From: Chloroflexota bacterium
Lineage (GTDB): Bacteria; Chloroflexota; Anaerolineae; Anaerolineales; Villigracilaceae
DNA: 60,979 nucleotides
Direction of reading: 5' to 3'
Assembly (NCBI GenBank): GCA_019873735.1
Contig: JAIOAQ010000017.1
Span: forward strand, 1 to 60,979
Every line of letters begins with the position of its first letter. Position 1 is the stretch's first letter. Under the pieces are notes generated by a model, which saw nothing but the letters and a program-made list of their open reading frames with translations, had not been told where the DNA came from and did not search any database. Of the stretch, positions 26,365 through 35,644 are shown piece by piece. The position numbers and the translations under genes were made by a program.

Positions 26365-26931
26365 ATGCGTAGTCGAAAAACGATCTTCCCGGCATTGCTC
26401 GCCTTGCTCCTGGCAATCATGGCTTGCACCATTCATCTGGGCGGCCCGCAGATCCCAGATGCCAATATACCGGTCTCTACCGAAGCCGCTCTCAGCCTGG
26501 AGGAGCAACTCAAGCAGGCCAAAGAGACTGCCCAGCAGACGGGCATCCTCACCTTGCGAATCAGCGAAGCCCAGTTAACTTCCTATCTGGCCAGCCGGCT
26601 CCAGGCCGACCCCGAGGCTGTTCTTGAAAACCCGCGCGTTCTCTTGCGAGATGGACAGGTGCAAGTATACGGCCTGGCACGCAAAGGCTATTTTACCGCC
26701 AATGTCGCCATTATCGTCAGCGTCACCCTGGACGAACAGGGAAAGCCTAAAATCGAGATCGTCTCTGCCGACTTCGGGCCATTACCGGTGCCACAGGGCC
26801 TACGCGAGACCATTCAGGCTGCCGTTCAAGAGGCTTACACCGGCGCCATCGGCCCGGCGGCCACCGGATTCCGACTGGAAACCATTCAAATTGCAGACGG
26901 ATTCATGACCCTGAGCGGCCGGGTCAAGTAA
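26365..26931 (+). CDS. Small lipoprotein of unknown function
   Basis: A 188-aa protein. A lipoprotein signal peptide (MRSRKTIFPALLALLLAIMAC) ends at Cys21 in a good lipobox (AIMAC). The mature part has a helix (LSLEEQLKQAKETAQQTG) followed by a single beta-rich domain (LTLRISEAQLTSYLASRL, NPRVLLRDGQVQVYGLA, FTANVAIIVSVTLDEQGKPKI). The layout is that of surface lipid-binding or assembly-type lipoproteins, but I do not recognise a named family. GAGG lies 9 nt upstream. The next gene also encodes a lipoprotein. Confidence 0.8.
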   Translation: MRSRKTIFPALLALLLAIMACTIHLGGPQIPDANIPVSTEAALSLEEQLKQAKETAQQTGILTLRISEAQLTSYLASRLQADPEAVLENPRVLLRDGQVQVYGLARKGYFTANVAIIVSVTLDEQGKPKIEIVSADFGPLPVPQGLRETIQAAVQEAYTGAIGPAATGFRLETIQIADGFMTLSGRVK

Positions 26932-26947
26932 GCGATTATACCAGCCG

Positions 26948-28543
26948 ATGAATTCACCCCTCCGTTCCCTGTTGATCTCTATCCTTCTGACGCTGACACT
27001 CTTTGCAAGCGCCTGTCGTTCCCCTCAAACCATCTCACAGATTGAAGTAACCATCCAGGCAGACGGCAAGACAGAAACGCTGCAGATAGACGCCGGCAGC
27101 ACGGTTGCAGAAGCGCTCCAGAACGCCGGGCTTGAAGCCGGTCCCCTTGACCGCACCGAGCCGCCGGCTTTTGAAATCCTGCAAGCGGGTGACACCGTGC
27201 GGCTGATACGTGTCAGCGAAACCTTTGAAACCCAACAGGTCACCATCCCCTTTGAACGTCAGATCGTCCGCAGCGAATCCCTGCCGGAGGGCGAAACACG
27301 CCTGCTGCAGCCTGGCGTTAACGGTCTGCAAGAAATCACCTACCGCCGCGTGCTGGAAGACGGCGTAGAGGTGAGCAATGCCCCGGTCAAAACGGTCATC
27401 CTGAAAGAAGCCGTGCCAGAAATTGTCATGACCGGCAGCCAGGCCGCCTACGCCCCGCTGAGCATTCCCGGCCGCATTGCCTACTTGATTGGCGGCAACG
27501 CCTGGATAATGGAAGGCTCCACAGCCAATCGCCGGCCGCTCATCACCAGCGGCGACCTGGATGGACGCGTCTTTTCGCTCTCGCCGAAAGGCGACTGGTT
27601 GCTCTTCACCCGCAAGTCAGATAAACCCCTGGATCAGGAAATCAATACCTTGTGGGCCATAAGCACCACAAATGCCAGCGCCAAGCCCATTAACCTGGGC
27701 GTCAGCAACATTGTTCACTATGCCGGCTGGGTACCGGGTCAAGTTACCGTCGTTTCCTATTCCACCGTTGAGCCGCGCGCCACAGCCCCGGGCTGGCAGG
27801 CAAACAACGACTTCTTTAAGTTGGATTTCGGCGAGACCGGCTGGGTCAACAAACCAGAGAAGATACTGGAAGCCAGCGCCGGCGGCATCTACGGCTGGTG
27901 GGGCAGCACCTTCGCCTGGTCCAATGACGGTAAGCGGCTGGCCTATGCCCGTCCAGACGGAATCGGGCTGGTGGACCTGGAAAAAGGCGCTCTCCAGCCT
28001 TTGCTGGAGATAACGCCCCTCCAAACCCGCAGCGATTGGGCCTGGATTCCGGCCCTGACATGGGGCAACGACCAACAGACCATTTACTTTGTCAACCACG
28101 CCCCGCCTCCCAGCCTGGTCAGTCCGGAAGAGTCTCCTTACTTCGACCTGAACGCCGTAGTCCTGAACAGCGGAACCAGTTTGCGCCTCATCCCCCAGAC
28201 CGGCATGTTTGCCTTTCCCGCCGCTTCTCCCGGCCGCCCCCTGGGGACGGAAATCGGCTATCAGGTTGCCTTCTTGCAAGCCATCTTTCCGAATCAAAGC
28301 GATACCAGCCGTTATCGTCTGGTGGTGATGGACCGGGACGGGTCCAACCGCCGCGTCTTGTTTCCCCCGGCCGATGCCGCCGGCCTCGAACCGCAAACGC
28401 CGGTCTGGTCGCCGGTGGACGATCAGGGCGCGCTCTTCCTGGCAGTCCTTTATCAGGGCAACCTCTGGATCATTGACCCGGCCAGCGCAACCGCGAACCA
28501 GGTCACCGGGGATGGTCTCATCAGCCGCCTGGACTGGAAGTAA
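26948..28543 (+). CDS. Lipoprotein with DUF348/G5-like domains and a beta-propeller
   Basis: A 531-aa protein with a lipobox FASAC (Cys near 23). Residues 30-85 form a YabE-like DUF348/ubiquitin-like segment (VTIQADGKTETLQIDAGSTVAEALQNAG). Residues 95-155 are G5-like (FERQIVRSESLPEGETRLLQPGVNG, ITYRRVLEDGVEVS). The rest is a WD40/TolB-like propeller (FSLSPKGDWLLFTR, FAWSNDGKRLAYARPDGIGLVDLE). DUF348-G5 occurs in cell-wall proteins such as resuscitation factors; the propeller in place of a hydrolase is unusual. It is probably extracytoplasmic; substrate unknown. Confidence 0.82.
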   Translation: MNSPLRSLLISILLTLTLFASACRSPQTISQIEVTIQADGKTETLQIDAGSTVAEALQNAGLEAGPLDRTEPPAFEILQAGDTVRLIRVSETFETQQVTIPFERQIVRSESLPEGETRLLQPGVNGLQEITYRRVLEDGVEVSNAPVKTVILKEAVPEIVMTGSQAAYAPLSIPGRIAYLIGGNAWIMEGSTANRRPLITSGDLDGRVFSLSPKGDWLLFTRKSDKPLDQEINTLWAISTTNASAKPINLGVSNIVHYAGWVPGQVTVVSYSTVEPRATAPGWQANNDFFKLDFGETGWVNKPEKILEASAGGIYGWWGSTFAWSNDGKRLAYARPDGIGLVDLEKGALQPLLEITPLQTRSDWAWIPALTWGNDQQTIYFVNHAPPPSLVSPEESPYFDLNAVVLNSGTSLRLIPQTGMFAFPAASPGRPLGTEIGYQVAFLQAIFPNQSDTSRYRLVVMDRDGSNRRVLFPPADAAGLEPQTPVWSPVDDQGALFLAVLYQGNLWIIDPASATANQVTGDGLISRLDWK

Positions 28544-28600
28544 ACGCCACCATGCCGTCTAACAGGCAATGACAAAAGAATTTTTTATTGAGGTGTTTCC

Positions 28601-29560
28601 ATGCGTATTCTGATTACCGGCGCAGCCGGATTTTTAGGTTCTCACCTTTGCGACCGCCTGCTTGCAGATGGTCATGAGGTCATTGGAATGGATAACTTTG
28701 TCACCGGCCGGCCTGAAAACCTGGCCCACCTGGCCGGACACCCCGGATTCTCATTTTACCGGCATGATGTCTCAAACTTCATCTTTGTCCCCGGCAAAGT
28801 AGATGCAGTCATGCACTTTGCCAGCCCGGCCAGCCCCAACCCCCAATCACCTTACGGCTACTTCAATCTGCCAATACAGACGATGAAGGCAGGTGCGTTG
28901 GGCACACATAACACCCTGGGCGTAGCCCGGGCACATCGGGCGAAATTCATGCTGGCCTCAACCAGCGAGATTTATGGTGACCCCAACGTCCACCCCCAAC
29001 GAGAGGACTATCCAGGAAACGTTGATCCGGTAGGGCCACGCGCGGTTTATGATGAAGCCAAACGCTTTGCCGAGGCCCTGACGATGGCCTATCACCGCTA
29101 TCACGGTGTGGACACACGCATCGTGCGCATCTTCAACACCTACGGTCCGCGCATGGACCTGGAAGATGGCCGCGCCCTGCCCAACTTTCTCAAACAGGCT
29201 TTGCTCGGTCAGCCGTTGACGGTTTACGGCGACGGCAGTCAGACCCGCAGTTTCTGTTACGTGGACGACCTGATCGAAGGCATCGTCCGCTTGTTACACT
29301 CGGACGAGCACTTACCGGTCAATATTGGCAACCCGATTGAGATGAGCGTCCTTGAGTTTGCCGAGACCATCAACCGCGTTACCGGCAACCAGGCAGGTGT
29401 GACTTTCCTGCCGGATAAGCGCAGTGCCCGCGACCCACAACGCCGCCAGCCTGATATCAGCCGTGCCCGTTCCATCCTGAACTGGGAGCCAAGAATCAGC
29501 CTCGAAGAAGGGCTGTATAAAACCATACCCTATTTCAAGCAACAATTGGGACTGGCATGA
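28601..29560 (+). CDS. NAD-dependent SDR, UDP-glucuronate decarboxylase-like
   Basis: A 319-aa extended SDR. Residues 6-14 are TGAAGFLGS (NAD-binding), then FASPASP, YGDP, Y150-x3-K154 in [22 protein letters not shown] and [19 protein letters not shown]. The ASPASP and DLEDGRA patterns favour the UXS (UDP-xylose-forming) subgroup over a 4-epimerase or dehydratase. Sugar-nucleotide production fits the adjacent gtrA and the PMT-like glycosyltransferase 3.5 kb downstream. It overlaps gtrA by 4 nt. Confidence 0.88.
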   Translation: MRILITGAAGFLGSHLCDRLLADGHEVIGMDNFVTGRPENLAHLAGHPGFSFYRHDVSNFIFVPGKVDAVMHFASPASPNPQSPYGYFNLPIQTMKAGALGTHNTLGVARAHRAKFMLASTSEIYGDPNVHPQREDYPGNVDPVGPRAVYDEAKRFAEALTMAYHRYHGVDTRIVRIFNTYGPRMDLEDGRALPNFLKQALLGQPLTVYGDGSQTRSFCYVDDLIEGIVRLLHSDEHLPVNIGNPIEMSVLEFAETINRVTGNQAGVTFLPDKRSARDPQRRQPDISRARSILNWEPRISLEEGLYKTIPYFKQQLGLA

Positions 29561-30012
29561 TTCTGACAAACCCGGTAGAACGCACCCGTTTTTTTCGCTT
29601 CCTGGTAGTGGGCAGCATCGGCGCGGTGGTGGACTTCGGCGTGATGAACCTGCTGACCCAGGCATTCGGTCTCCCGCTGGTACCGGCTGGGACAATCTCT
29701 TTTATCTGCGCAGTGGTCAGCAATTTCATCTGGAACCGCTACTGGACCTATCCCGATTCACGCTCAAAACCCCTTGGCAAACAATTGGCAATGTTCTTTG
29801 CCGTCAATACCGCCGGCGTTGCCATTCGCATCCCCATCTTACGCTTTGTCGAGCCGCCGCTGGAACACCTCTTCACGCAACAACACCTGACCTTGGGCAC
29901 TTTTTCGGCCCAACTCCTGGCCAAGAATTTGACGCTGGCCACAGCGGTGGGCATCGTTCTGCTTTGGAACTTCTTCGTAAACCGATATTGGACGTATAAT
30001 GATGTCAGTTGA
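29557..30012 (+). CDS. GtrA family membrane protein
   Basis: A 151-aa protein with four membrane helices. Typical GtrA features are [41 protein letters not shown] and the C-terminal [17 protein letters not shown]. Family members help translocate lipid-linked sugars or modify surface polysaccharide. It overlaps the UDP-sugar enzyme by 4 nt, consistent with glycan assembly. Confidence 0.9.
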   Translation: MILTNPVERTRFFRFLVVGSIGAVVDFGVMNLLTQAFGLPLVPAGTISFICAVVSNFIWNRYWTYPDSRSKPLGKQLAMFFAVNTAGVAIRIPILRFVEPPLEHLFTQQHLTLGTFSAQLLAKNLTLATAVGIVLLWNFFVNRYWTYNDVS

Positions 30013-30125
30013 GCCTTTATCTCACGCCAGGCTGCAGACCGGCAACCGTTCCAGGCGGCCATCTAGACATTGCGCCTCAGTCGGCAGATTACCTGTGTCA
30101 GGGCTTCATAAATTTCCTGATAACT

Positions 30126-30231
30126 ACCCACCATCCCGCAGGTTTTGGTGCAATATCCAAACCAGAAGACGTCTCGGCGATTGCCGGCATTGTTTGCCAG
30201 CCCCATTCTAACCTGCGGGAGGGTTAAGGGC
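30126..30231 (+). repeat. Family 1 palindromic repeat, full-length copy
   Basis: Bounded by CATCCCGCAGGTT and AACCTGCGGGAGGGTTAAGG. Contains GGTTTTGG...CCAAACC and AGAA...TTCT inner pairs. Lies 114 nt after the gtrA stop. The left arm has one mismatch (CATCCC for CCTCCC). Confidence 0.9.
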
Positions 30232-30261
30232 AGACAATTTCTTGAGCAAAATCTAAGTCTT

Positions 30262-30642
30262 ATGGAAACGCCAAACGTACCCATTATCCCCATTTACACC
30301 AGCCGCGGAGATGTGGAAGCCTTCCTGGCCTATCCTTACATTTACAACCGCCAGGGTGAGTGGATTGGCTGGGTGACGCGTGAACGCGAGGTCTACTCCA
30401 TCCTTGGATACTACGTTGGCATACTAAGCAATGAACCGCGCATCCTGCGCAAGGTCACCGAAGAAAGCAAACCCTGCCACACGCCGCCCCCGCCGCCGAA
30501 AACCAAAATCCTCCCGCCGCCCACCGTGCCGCTGGCCCCGCTTATGCGGGAACTGTATCACGATACAATAGATGTGCTGCTCGAAGAGCCTGAACGCCTG
30601 CACACTGCCGACGCGGGTGAATTACGCCCAGATATGGATTGA
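30262..30642 (+). CDS. Small protein, probable 4-fold beta-flower type
   Basis: A 126-aa soluble protein. It begins METPNVPIIPIYTSRGDVEAFLAYPYIYNRQGEWIGWVTRE, a repeated short beta-strand pattern (IYTSRGDVEAFL, YIYNRQGEWIGWV, EVYSILGYYVGIL) like the 4-fold beta-flower proteins, then a Pro-rich linker (PPPPPKTKILPPPTVPLAP) and an acidic tail. Function unknown. No clear ribosome site. It begins shortly after a family 1 repeat and precedes the thioesterase gene by 5 nt. Confidence 0.72.
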   Translation: METPNVPIIPIYTSRGDVEAFLAYPYIYNRQGEWIGWVTREREVYSILGYYVGILSNEPRILRKVTEESKPCHTPPPPPKTKILPPPTVPLAPLMRELYHDTIDVLLEEPERLHTADAGELRPDMD

Positions 30643-30647
30643 CAATC

Positions 30648-31124
30648 ATGGCTGAACCAACCCCCAAAACGGTCAGCGCCTCACGCGTGACCATTGCCCA
30701 GTTAATGCAGCCCGAACATGCCAACAACCTTGGCAACGTCCACGGCGGCTGGATTATGAAACTGGTGGACGAGGCCGGCGCCCTGGCTGCCATGCGTCAT
30801 GCACAGCATCGGGTCGTGACCGTTGCCATTGACCGCATGGTCTTTCGTCAGCCGATTCGCCTGGGCGACCTGGTCATCCTGACCGCCGAAGTGACCTATG
30901 CCGGCCGCACCTCTATGGAAGTGGAGGTGCATGTGGTGGCCGAAAACCCGGTCACCGGCCAACAGACACACACCAACACCGCCTACCTGGTCTTTGTTGC
31001 CCTGGATGAAAATCACCAGCCGGTACATGTGCCGCCTTTGATTGCGGAGACGGAAGAAGAAAAACAACGCATGCAATCTGCCAGAATGCGCCAAGCACAA
31101 CGGCTGGCCGAACGCAAAGGTTGA
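30648..31124 (+). CDS. Acyl-CoA thioesterase (hotdog fold, YciA/BACH-like)
   Basis: A 158-aa single hotdog domain. QLMQPEHANNLGNVHGGWIMKLVDEAGALAAMRHA carries the conserved Asn/Gly-His-Gly and Asp motif, followed by VTVAIDRMVFRQPIRLGDLVILTAEVTYAGRTSMEVEVHV. It hydrolyses medium- or long-chain acyl-CoA. The ATG at 30648 is favoured over an upstream TTG. The AAA ATPase gene starts 1 nt after its stop, so the two are co-translated, though no functional link is evident. Confidence 0.9.
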   Translation: MAEPTPKTVSASRVTIAQLMQPEHANNLGNVHGGWIMKLVDEAGALAAMRHAQHRVVTVAIDRMVFRQPIRLGDLVILTAEVTYAGRTSMEVEVHVVAENPVTGQQTHTNTAYLVFVALDENHQPVHVPPLIAETEEEKQRMQSARMRQAQRLAERKG

Positions 31125-31125
31125 G

Positions 31126-32352
31126 ATGGACCTTCCCGAAGTTAATCCGCCCTCTGCTGCTGAAAGTGAACCCAAGGAACCGGTTGGGCACGCCTTCCGC
31201 TCGCTGAAGGAACTGGTTGAGTATGTCTCAGGCAAAGCGCTGGAACCATCCACCGCTGAAGACTCGGGAATTGTTGCCGAACCGCTGCCTTTCCCCTTCC
31301 TGGCCATTGTCGGGCAAAAGGAAATGAAACTGGCGCTGCTGCTCAGCCTGATCAATCCGGCTGTGGGCGGCGTCCTGTTGATCGGCCCGCGCGGCACTGC
31401 CAAAACCACCGCCGTCCGCAGTTTGCTCGACTTGCTGCCACAAGTAGAACGCAGTTTATGTTTTTATGGCTGTCTGCCCGAAGACATTGAGGCCGGCGGC
31501 ATAGATGCCGTCTGCCCGGATTGCGCCCGCAAGTATGCCGAAGGCCGGCCGCTGACCATGCCTGACCGGGTACGTTTAGTGGAATTGCCGCTCAACGCCA
31601 CGTTAGAAGACGTGATCGGCGGCATAGATGAGCAGGCGGCTGCTCATGAACGCCGGCGTATCCGACGCGGCATTCTGGCGCAAGCCGACCGGAATTTGCT
31701 CTACATTGACGAAGTGAATTTGCTGAACGACGACATCGTGGATGCCATCCTGGATGCGGCCGCACAAGGGAGTTACACCGTGCGCCGCGGGCCGGTCTCT
31801 GGCTCATACCGCTCACGTTTCGTCCTTGTCGGCTCAATGAATCCAGAAGAGGGCCGCCTGCGCCCGCAAATCATGGACCGTTTCGGGCTGCGCGTCATCG
31901 TCCGGGGTCTCGAAGACCAGGCCGAACGTCTGGAAGCGTACCGCCGGGTACACGCCTATTTAACCAACCCGCGCCAAATGGTGCGGCAATATGCGGCCGA
32001 AGGCGCGCTGGTCCAACAGGAAATTGAAAGCGCGCGCCTGCGCCTGTCTCAGACCTCCATTCCCGATAAACTGGCCAAAACAGCCATTTCGCTGGTGCAA
32101 AAGATGGGGATTGACAGCCTGCGGGCAGAGATTACCTGGTTCGAAGCAGCGCGCGCTCACGCCGCTGCCGACGGCCGCGCCGAGGTCAGCGCCGAAGATT
32201 TGAAGGCTGTTGCCCCAATGGCGCTGCGCCTGCGGCGTTCAGAATTCATGCAGTCGTACTTCGCCAATCAGCAAAACGAAGAGGAAGAATTGCGCGGCCT
32301 GTTGAATCACTGGTCACAGCGCAAGCCGCGTCAGAATGCGAAAAAAACATGA
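31126..32352 (+). CDS. Magnesium-chelatase ChlI/BchI-type AAA+ ATPase
   Basis: A 408-aa protein. Walker A GPRGTAKTT is at residues 87-95; FLAIVGQKEMKLALLLSLINPAVGGVLLIG leads in. CFYGCLPEDIEAGGIDAVCPDCARKYAEG is the Cys-containing insertion typical of ChlI-like proteins. Walker B LLYIDEVNLLNDDIVDAILDAAAQG, sensor LVGSMNPEEGRLRPQIMDRFGL and a C-terminal helical lid follow. Such AAA proteins work with a VWA (ChlD-like) partner and a ChlH/CobN chelatase, or as generic MoxR-like chaperones. Neither partner is present in the window, so chlorophyll or cobalt chelation is not implied. It has an unusual acidic N-terminal extension of about 55 residues. Confidence 0.85.
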   Translation: MDLPEVNPPSAAESEPKEPVGHAFRSLKELVEYVSGKALEPSTAEDSGIVAEPLPFPFLAIVGQKEMKLALLLSLINPAVGGVLLIGPRGTAKTTAVRSLLDLLPQVERSLCFYGCLPEDIEAGGIDAVCPDCARKYAEGRPLTMPDRVRLVELPLNATLEDVIGGIDEQAAAHERRRIRRGILAQADRNLLYIDEVNLLNDDIVDAILDAAAQGSYTVRRGPVSGSYRSRFVLVGSMNPEEGRLRPQIMDRFGLRVIVRGLEDQAERLEAYRRVHAYLTNPRQMVRQYAAEGALVQQEIESARLRLSQTSIPDKLAKTAISLVQKMGIDSLRAEITWFEAARAHAAADGRAEVSAEDLKAVAPMALRLRRSEFMQSYFANQQNEEEELRGLLNHWSQRKPRQNAKKT

Positions 32353-33077
32353 GCAACTTTTCCTACACCAGTCCCCGCTTGCGAAACATTCTGCTTGGCA
32401 TCCTGGCCGCGGCTGTGTTGCTGACCTTGTTTGGTTTCTTGGGCGATATTGTCAAATGGACAGGAGCAGCCCTGCTTTTTGTCCCTGCCCGGCTTGGATT
32501 GATTCGTCAGGCAACAACCAACGAGGTGCTGCCGGTAGATTTCAGCACCTCGCCCACATCGTTTTTTTTCCCGCAGGCAGGACAGTACGCACTTTATACC
32601 TCCGACTATGACCTGCTGGTCATTACCGACACGCTGATCGAATCCGGCGGCCGGCCCTGGCTGGTCATCTCATCCTCTGATGGGAAAAATCTGCCGGTGG
32701 ACTTCATTACGCGCGGCCTGCAGCCCTACGATACACCGCTGGCAAAGGGGCGGCCAATTTATACCTTCAACATTCCATCGGCCGGCACGTACAGCATCAG
32801 CCATCCCACCCGGCCGTCTCTGACGGTTTACTTTGTGCGCGACTACGTCAGCGGGCAGGAGGCTCTTCACACAAGCATCCTGGTGATCGAGAGCCTGGGC
32901 CTGATAGGCCTGATTGCCTTTTTCACCTATCGCCGCTACGGTCAGAAACATCGCCGCCTGCGGGCAGAGCGCGCCCAAAAGCGCCAGCAGGTTGAAGCCT
33001 TTTGGAAAGAAAGGCGGCAGCGCCAAGAAAACGCCACGGACGGCAAACCCAAAAGCCGCTGGGATGACCTGGGATGA
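32349..33077 (+). CDS. Bitopic membrane protein of unknown function
   Basis: A 242-aa protein with N-terminal helices (about 14-50), an extracytoplasmic beta-rich domain (about 55-165, FFFPQAGQYALYTSDYDLLVI, AGTYSISHPTRPSLTVYFV), a second helix (about 175-195) and a basic Arg/Gln-rich cytosolic tail (KHRRLRAERAQKRQQVEAFWKERRQ). I do not recognise a family. It overlaps both neighbours by 4 nt, suggesting co-translation with the glycosyltransferase that follows. Confidence 0.78.
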   Translation: MSNFSYTSPRLRNILLGILAAAVLLTLFGFLGDIVKWTGAALLFVPARLGLIRQATTNEVLPVDFSTSPTSFFFPQAGQYALYTSDYDLLVITDTLIESGGRPWLVISSSDGKNLPVDFITRGLQPYDTPLAKGRPIYTFNIPSAGTYSISHPTRPSLTVYFVRDYVSGQEALHTSILVIESLGLIGLIAFFTYRRYGQKHRRLRAERAQKRQQVEAFWKERRQRQENATDGKPKSRWDDLG

Positions 33078-34654
33078 CCTGGCTTCAAAAAATTTCCGCC
33101 CGCCCCGCTTTGCCCCTGCTCATCCTTCTGGCGCTTAATCTCACGGCCGGGCTGTTGACCTTTCGCGATTACAGTCTCTCATGGGATGAGCCGCTCTTTT
33201 ATGCCTATGGCGACGCGATTGGCTATGCTTATTCGCTTCGAGAACACCTGAGCGGCGATTTTGACCTGGAACGCGCCTACGGCCCCTCCGGCGATGATCA
33301 CAAGACCCGCGGCCCGGCATATCTCATCCTGACCCGCAACCTAGTCTACGGACTGGAAGGCCTGACCGGCCTGCCGCAAAGAGAGGCCTGGCATTTGGTC
33401 AATTTTGCGACCTTTCAGGCCGGCACGGCGCTGCTCTACCTGCTCATTTTGCGCCTATCCAAAAGCCGCTGGGCAGCCCTGAGCGGCGCGGCCCTTTTCA
33501 GCACCCAACCCTTGCTCTGGGGGCATGCCTTCATCAACCCCAAAGATCCCTCCTTTCTCGTTTTCTTCAGCGCGGCTTTCCTTGCCGGATTGCGTCTGGT
33601 AGATGAAACCCTGTCTCCCCGCGCCCGGCCTGTGCGCCTCTGGGGATGGTCTGTTTTTGCAGGCGCACTGCTGGGAGCGGCCACAGCCATCCGTGTCCTG
33701 GCCCCGCTGGCAGGCGGCCTGGTCTTGCTCTATGCGCTCTTTCACAAAAACGGCGCCCGCCGGCAGTTGAAAACGCTCAAGTGGTTCCTGCCCTACGGCC
33801 TGAGCGCCGCCCTGTCTATGCTCATCCTCTGGCCCTACCTTTGGGAAGCCCCACTGCAACGTTTCGTCGAAGTCTTCCGGTTCATGTCCGCTAACCCCAC
33901 CCAACTGCAAGTGCTTTTTGCCGGACAAATGTATCGCGCCTACGACCTGCCGCGCCGTTACCTGCCGGTTTACCTGCTCATCACCCTGACCGAGCCGGTG
34001 TGGCCGCTCTTTCTGATAGGTCTATCTGCTGTCATCTGGGGCATCTACAAGAAAACCGTCCATTGGACACTCCCAGCCCTGCTCTTGCTCTGGTTTGGCG
34101 TACCGTTTGGGTACGTCCTACTCAAACGTCCGCCGATGTATGATGGCTTCCGGCATTTCCTGTTCATCCTTCCGCCGGTTTTTGTCTTTGCGGGGCTGGG
34201 CATAGAGGCAATCGGCAAGCAGATCAAAGCACCCGCCATCAAAGGGCTTGTTCTCATCCTTTTGCTTCTGCCGGGCCTGCTGGCCATTCCGGTCCTACAT
34301 CCTTACGAATATACCTACTACAACTCCTTTGTCGGCGGCACAGGCGGCGCGTTCCGCCAGTACGAAACCGATTACTGGCTGACATGCTACAAAGAGGCCG
34401 TAGAACAAATCAATCAGACCGCCCCCAACGCCCGCGTGGTGGTCCACCGCGAAGCCTACATCGCCGCGGCGTATGCCGCGCCCGGTCTGACCGTCCTGGA
34501 GGCGCGCAGCGAAGGGGTCAGCCTTCAACCCGGCGATTACTTCCTGGTCGCCTCCCGCCTCAATGAAGATCTGCGCGTCCAGCGCGATCTGCCGGTTGTG
34601 GGCAGCATCGGGCGCGCCGGAGCCAGATTCTGTGCCATCAAACAGGTGAAATAA
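33074..34654 (+). CDS. PMT/ArnT-like membrane glycosyltransferase (GT-C fold)
   Basis: A 526-aa polytopic protein. The first extracytoplasmic loop has the DE-type catalytic motif (FRDYSLSWDEPLFYAYGD) of GT39/GT83 dolichyl/undecaprenyl-phosphate sugar transferases. There are about ten membrane helices in the central part (FINPKDPSFLVFFSAAFLAGL typical of the family) and a C-terminal soluble domain. It would add a lipid-linked sugar to a surface protein or glycan. Substrate not deducible; the UDP-sugar SDR and GtrA genes upstream are suggestive partners. Confidence 0.85.
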   Translation: MTWLQKISARPALPLLILLALNLTAGLLTFRDYSLSWDEPLFYAYGDAIGYAYSLREHLSGDFDLERAYGPSGDDHKTRGPAYLILTRNLVYGLEGLTGLPQREAWHLVNFATFQAGTALLYLLILRLSKSRWAALSGAALFSTQPLLWGHAFINPKDPSFLVFFSAAFLAGLRLVDETLSPRARPVRLWGWSVFAGALLGAATAIRVLAPLAGGLVLLYALFHKNGARRQLKTLKWFLPYGLSAALSMLILWPYLWEAPLQRFVEVFRFMSANPTQLQVLFAGQMYRAYDLPRRYLPVYLLITLTEPVWPLFLIGLSAVIWGIYKKTVHWTLPALLLLWFGVPFGYVLLKRPPMYDGFRHFLFILPPVFVFAGLGIEAIGKQIKAPAIKGLVLILLLLPGLLAIPVLHPYEYTYYNSFVGGTGGAFRQYETDYWLTCYKEAVEQINQTAPNARVVVHREAYIAAAYAAPGLTVLEARSEGVSLQPGDYFLVASRLNEDLRVQRDLPVVGSIGRAGARFCAIKQVK

Positions 34655-35644
34655 ATGCCAACCCACCGCGAACGCATGCAGGCCTGCCTCGCAGGTCAAA
34701 TTCTCGACCGCCCGCCGGTTGCCCTCTGGCGGCATCAGCCGGTAGATGACCAATCGCCCGAAACGTTAGCGGCAGCCACGCTGCACTTCCAGCAGACATT
34801 TGACTTCGATCTGGTCAAAGTCACACCGGCATCATCCTTTTGCCTGCGCGACTGGGGAGTAGAAGACGAGTGGGCAGGCAGCAGCGAAGGGACGCGCCGC
34901 TACACCAAACGGGTCATTTCCAGACCCGAAGACTGGGCGCGCCTGCCCATGCTGGAACCGCGCTCCGGGCATCTGGGCCGTCAGATCGAATGCCTGCGTT
35001 CCCTGCGGAAAACCCTCGGCCCAGAGACGCCCATCCTGCAAACCATCTTCAACCCGCTGGCGCAGGCCAAAAACTTGGCCGGCGAAACGCAAATGCTCGA
35101 TCACTTGCGGCGTTATCCAGAGGCCTTGCTGGAAGGATTGAAAATCATCGCCACATCCACCAAACGTTTCATTGAAGCCGCCGCAGAAACGGGCATAGAC
35201 GGCATCTTCTACGCCGTGCAACATGCCCAGGCCAGCCTGCTCACCCAAGCAGAATATCAGACCTTTGGCCTGGCCATAGACCAGAGCATCCTCACGCCTG
35301 CGCCAGAACTGTGGTGCAACATCCTGCACCTGCATGGTGAGCAGATTTACTTTGACCTTAGCCCGGCGTACGCTTTGCTATTTTCCCGGCCGCTGATTGT
35401 CAACTGGCACGATCGCGAGACACCGCCGTCCCTGTCTGAAGCCCAACGCCGCTTTGAGGGGGTGGTCTGCGGCGGCTTGAGCCGGGATACGCTCGTGCTT
35501 GGCACGCCGGCCCAGGTCCGGGAGGAAGCGCAAGATGCGCTGAGGCAGACAGGCGGCAAGCGTTTCCTGCTTTCCACCGGCTGCGTAGTTCCCATCACTG
35601 CCCCATATGGCAATCTCCGCGCCGCCAGAAATGGAGTAGCATGA
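34655..35644 (+). CDS. Uroporphyrinogen decarboxylase (URO-D) superfamily protein
   Basis: A 329-aa TIM-barrel protein: RERMQACLAGQILDRPPVALWRHQP, FDLVKVTPASSFCLRDWGVE, FNPLAQAKNLAGE, NILHLHGEQIY, NWHDRETPPSLSEAQRRFEG and LSTGCVVPITAPYGNLRAAR. True HemE carries PVWxMRQAGR near the N-terminus; that motif is absent, so the paralogue branch that includes corrinoid methyltransferases (MtaA-like) is likelier. The classic H-x-C zinc motif is replaced by HLHG. Activity is therefore open. It overlaps rsmD by 4 nt. Corrinoid-activation genes lie 2.2 kb downstream. Confidence 0.8.
   Translation: MPTHRERMQACLAGQILDRPPVALWRHQPVDDQSPETLAAATLHFQQTFDFDLVKVTPASSFCLRDWGVEDEWAGSSEGTRRYTKRVISRPEDWARLPMLEPRSGHLGRQIECLRSLRKTLGPETPILQTIFNPLAQAKNLAGETQMLDHLRRYPEALLEGLKIIATSTKRFIEAAAETGIDGIFYAVQHAQASLLTQAEYQTFGLAIDQSILTPAPELWCNILHLHGEQIYFDLSPAYALLFSRPLIVNWHDRETPPSLSEAQRRFEGVVCGGLSRDTLVLGTPAQVREEAQDALRQTGGKRFLLSTGCVVPITAPYGNLRAARNGVA

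Noticed and set aside
31499..31560. Cys cluster in the AAA+ ATPase as a novel zinc finger
   Set aside because: A Cys-containing insertion at this place is usual in ChlI/BchI-type proteins.
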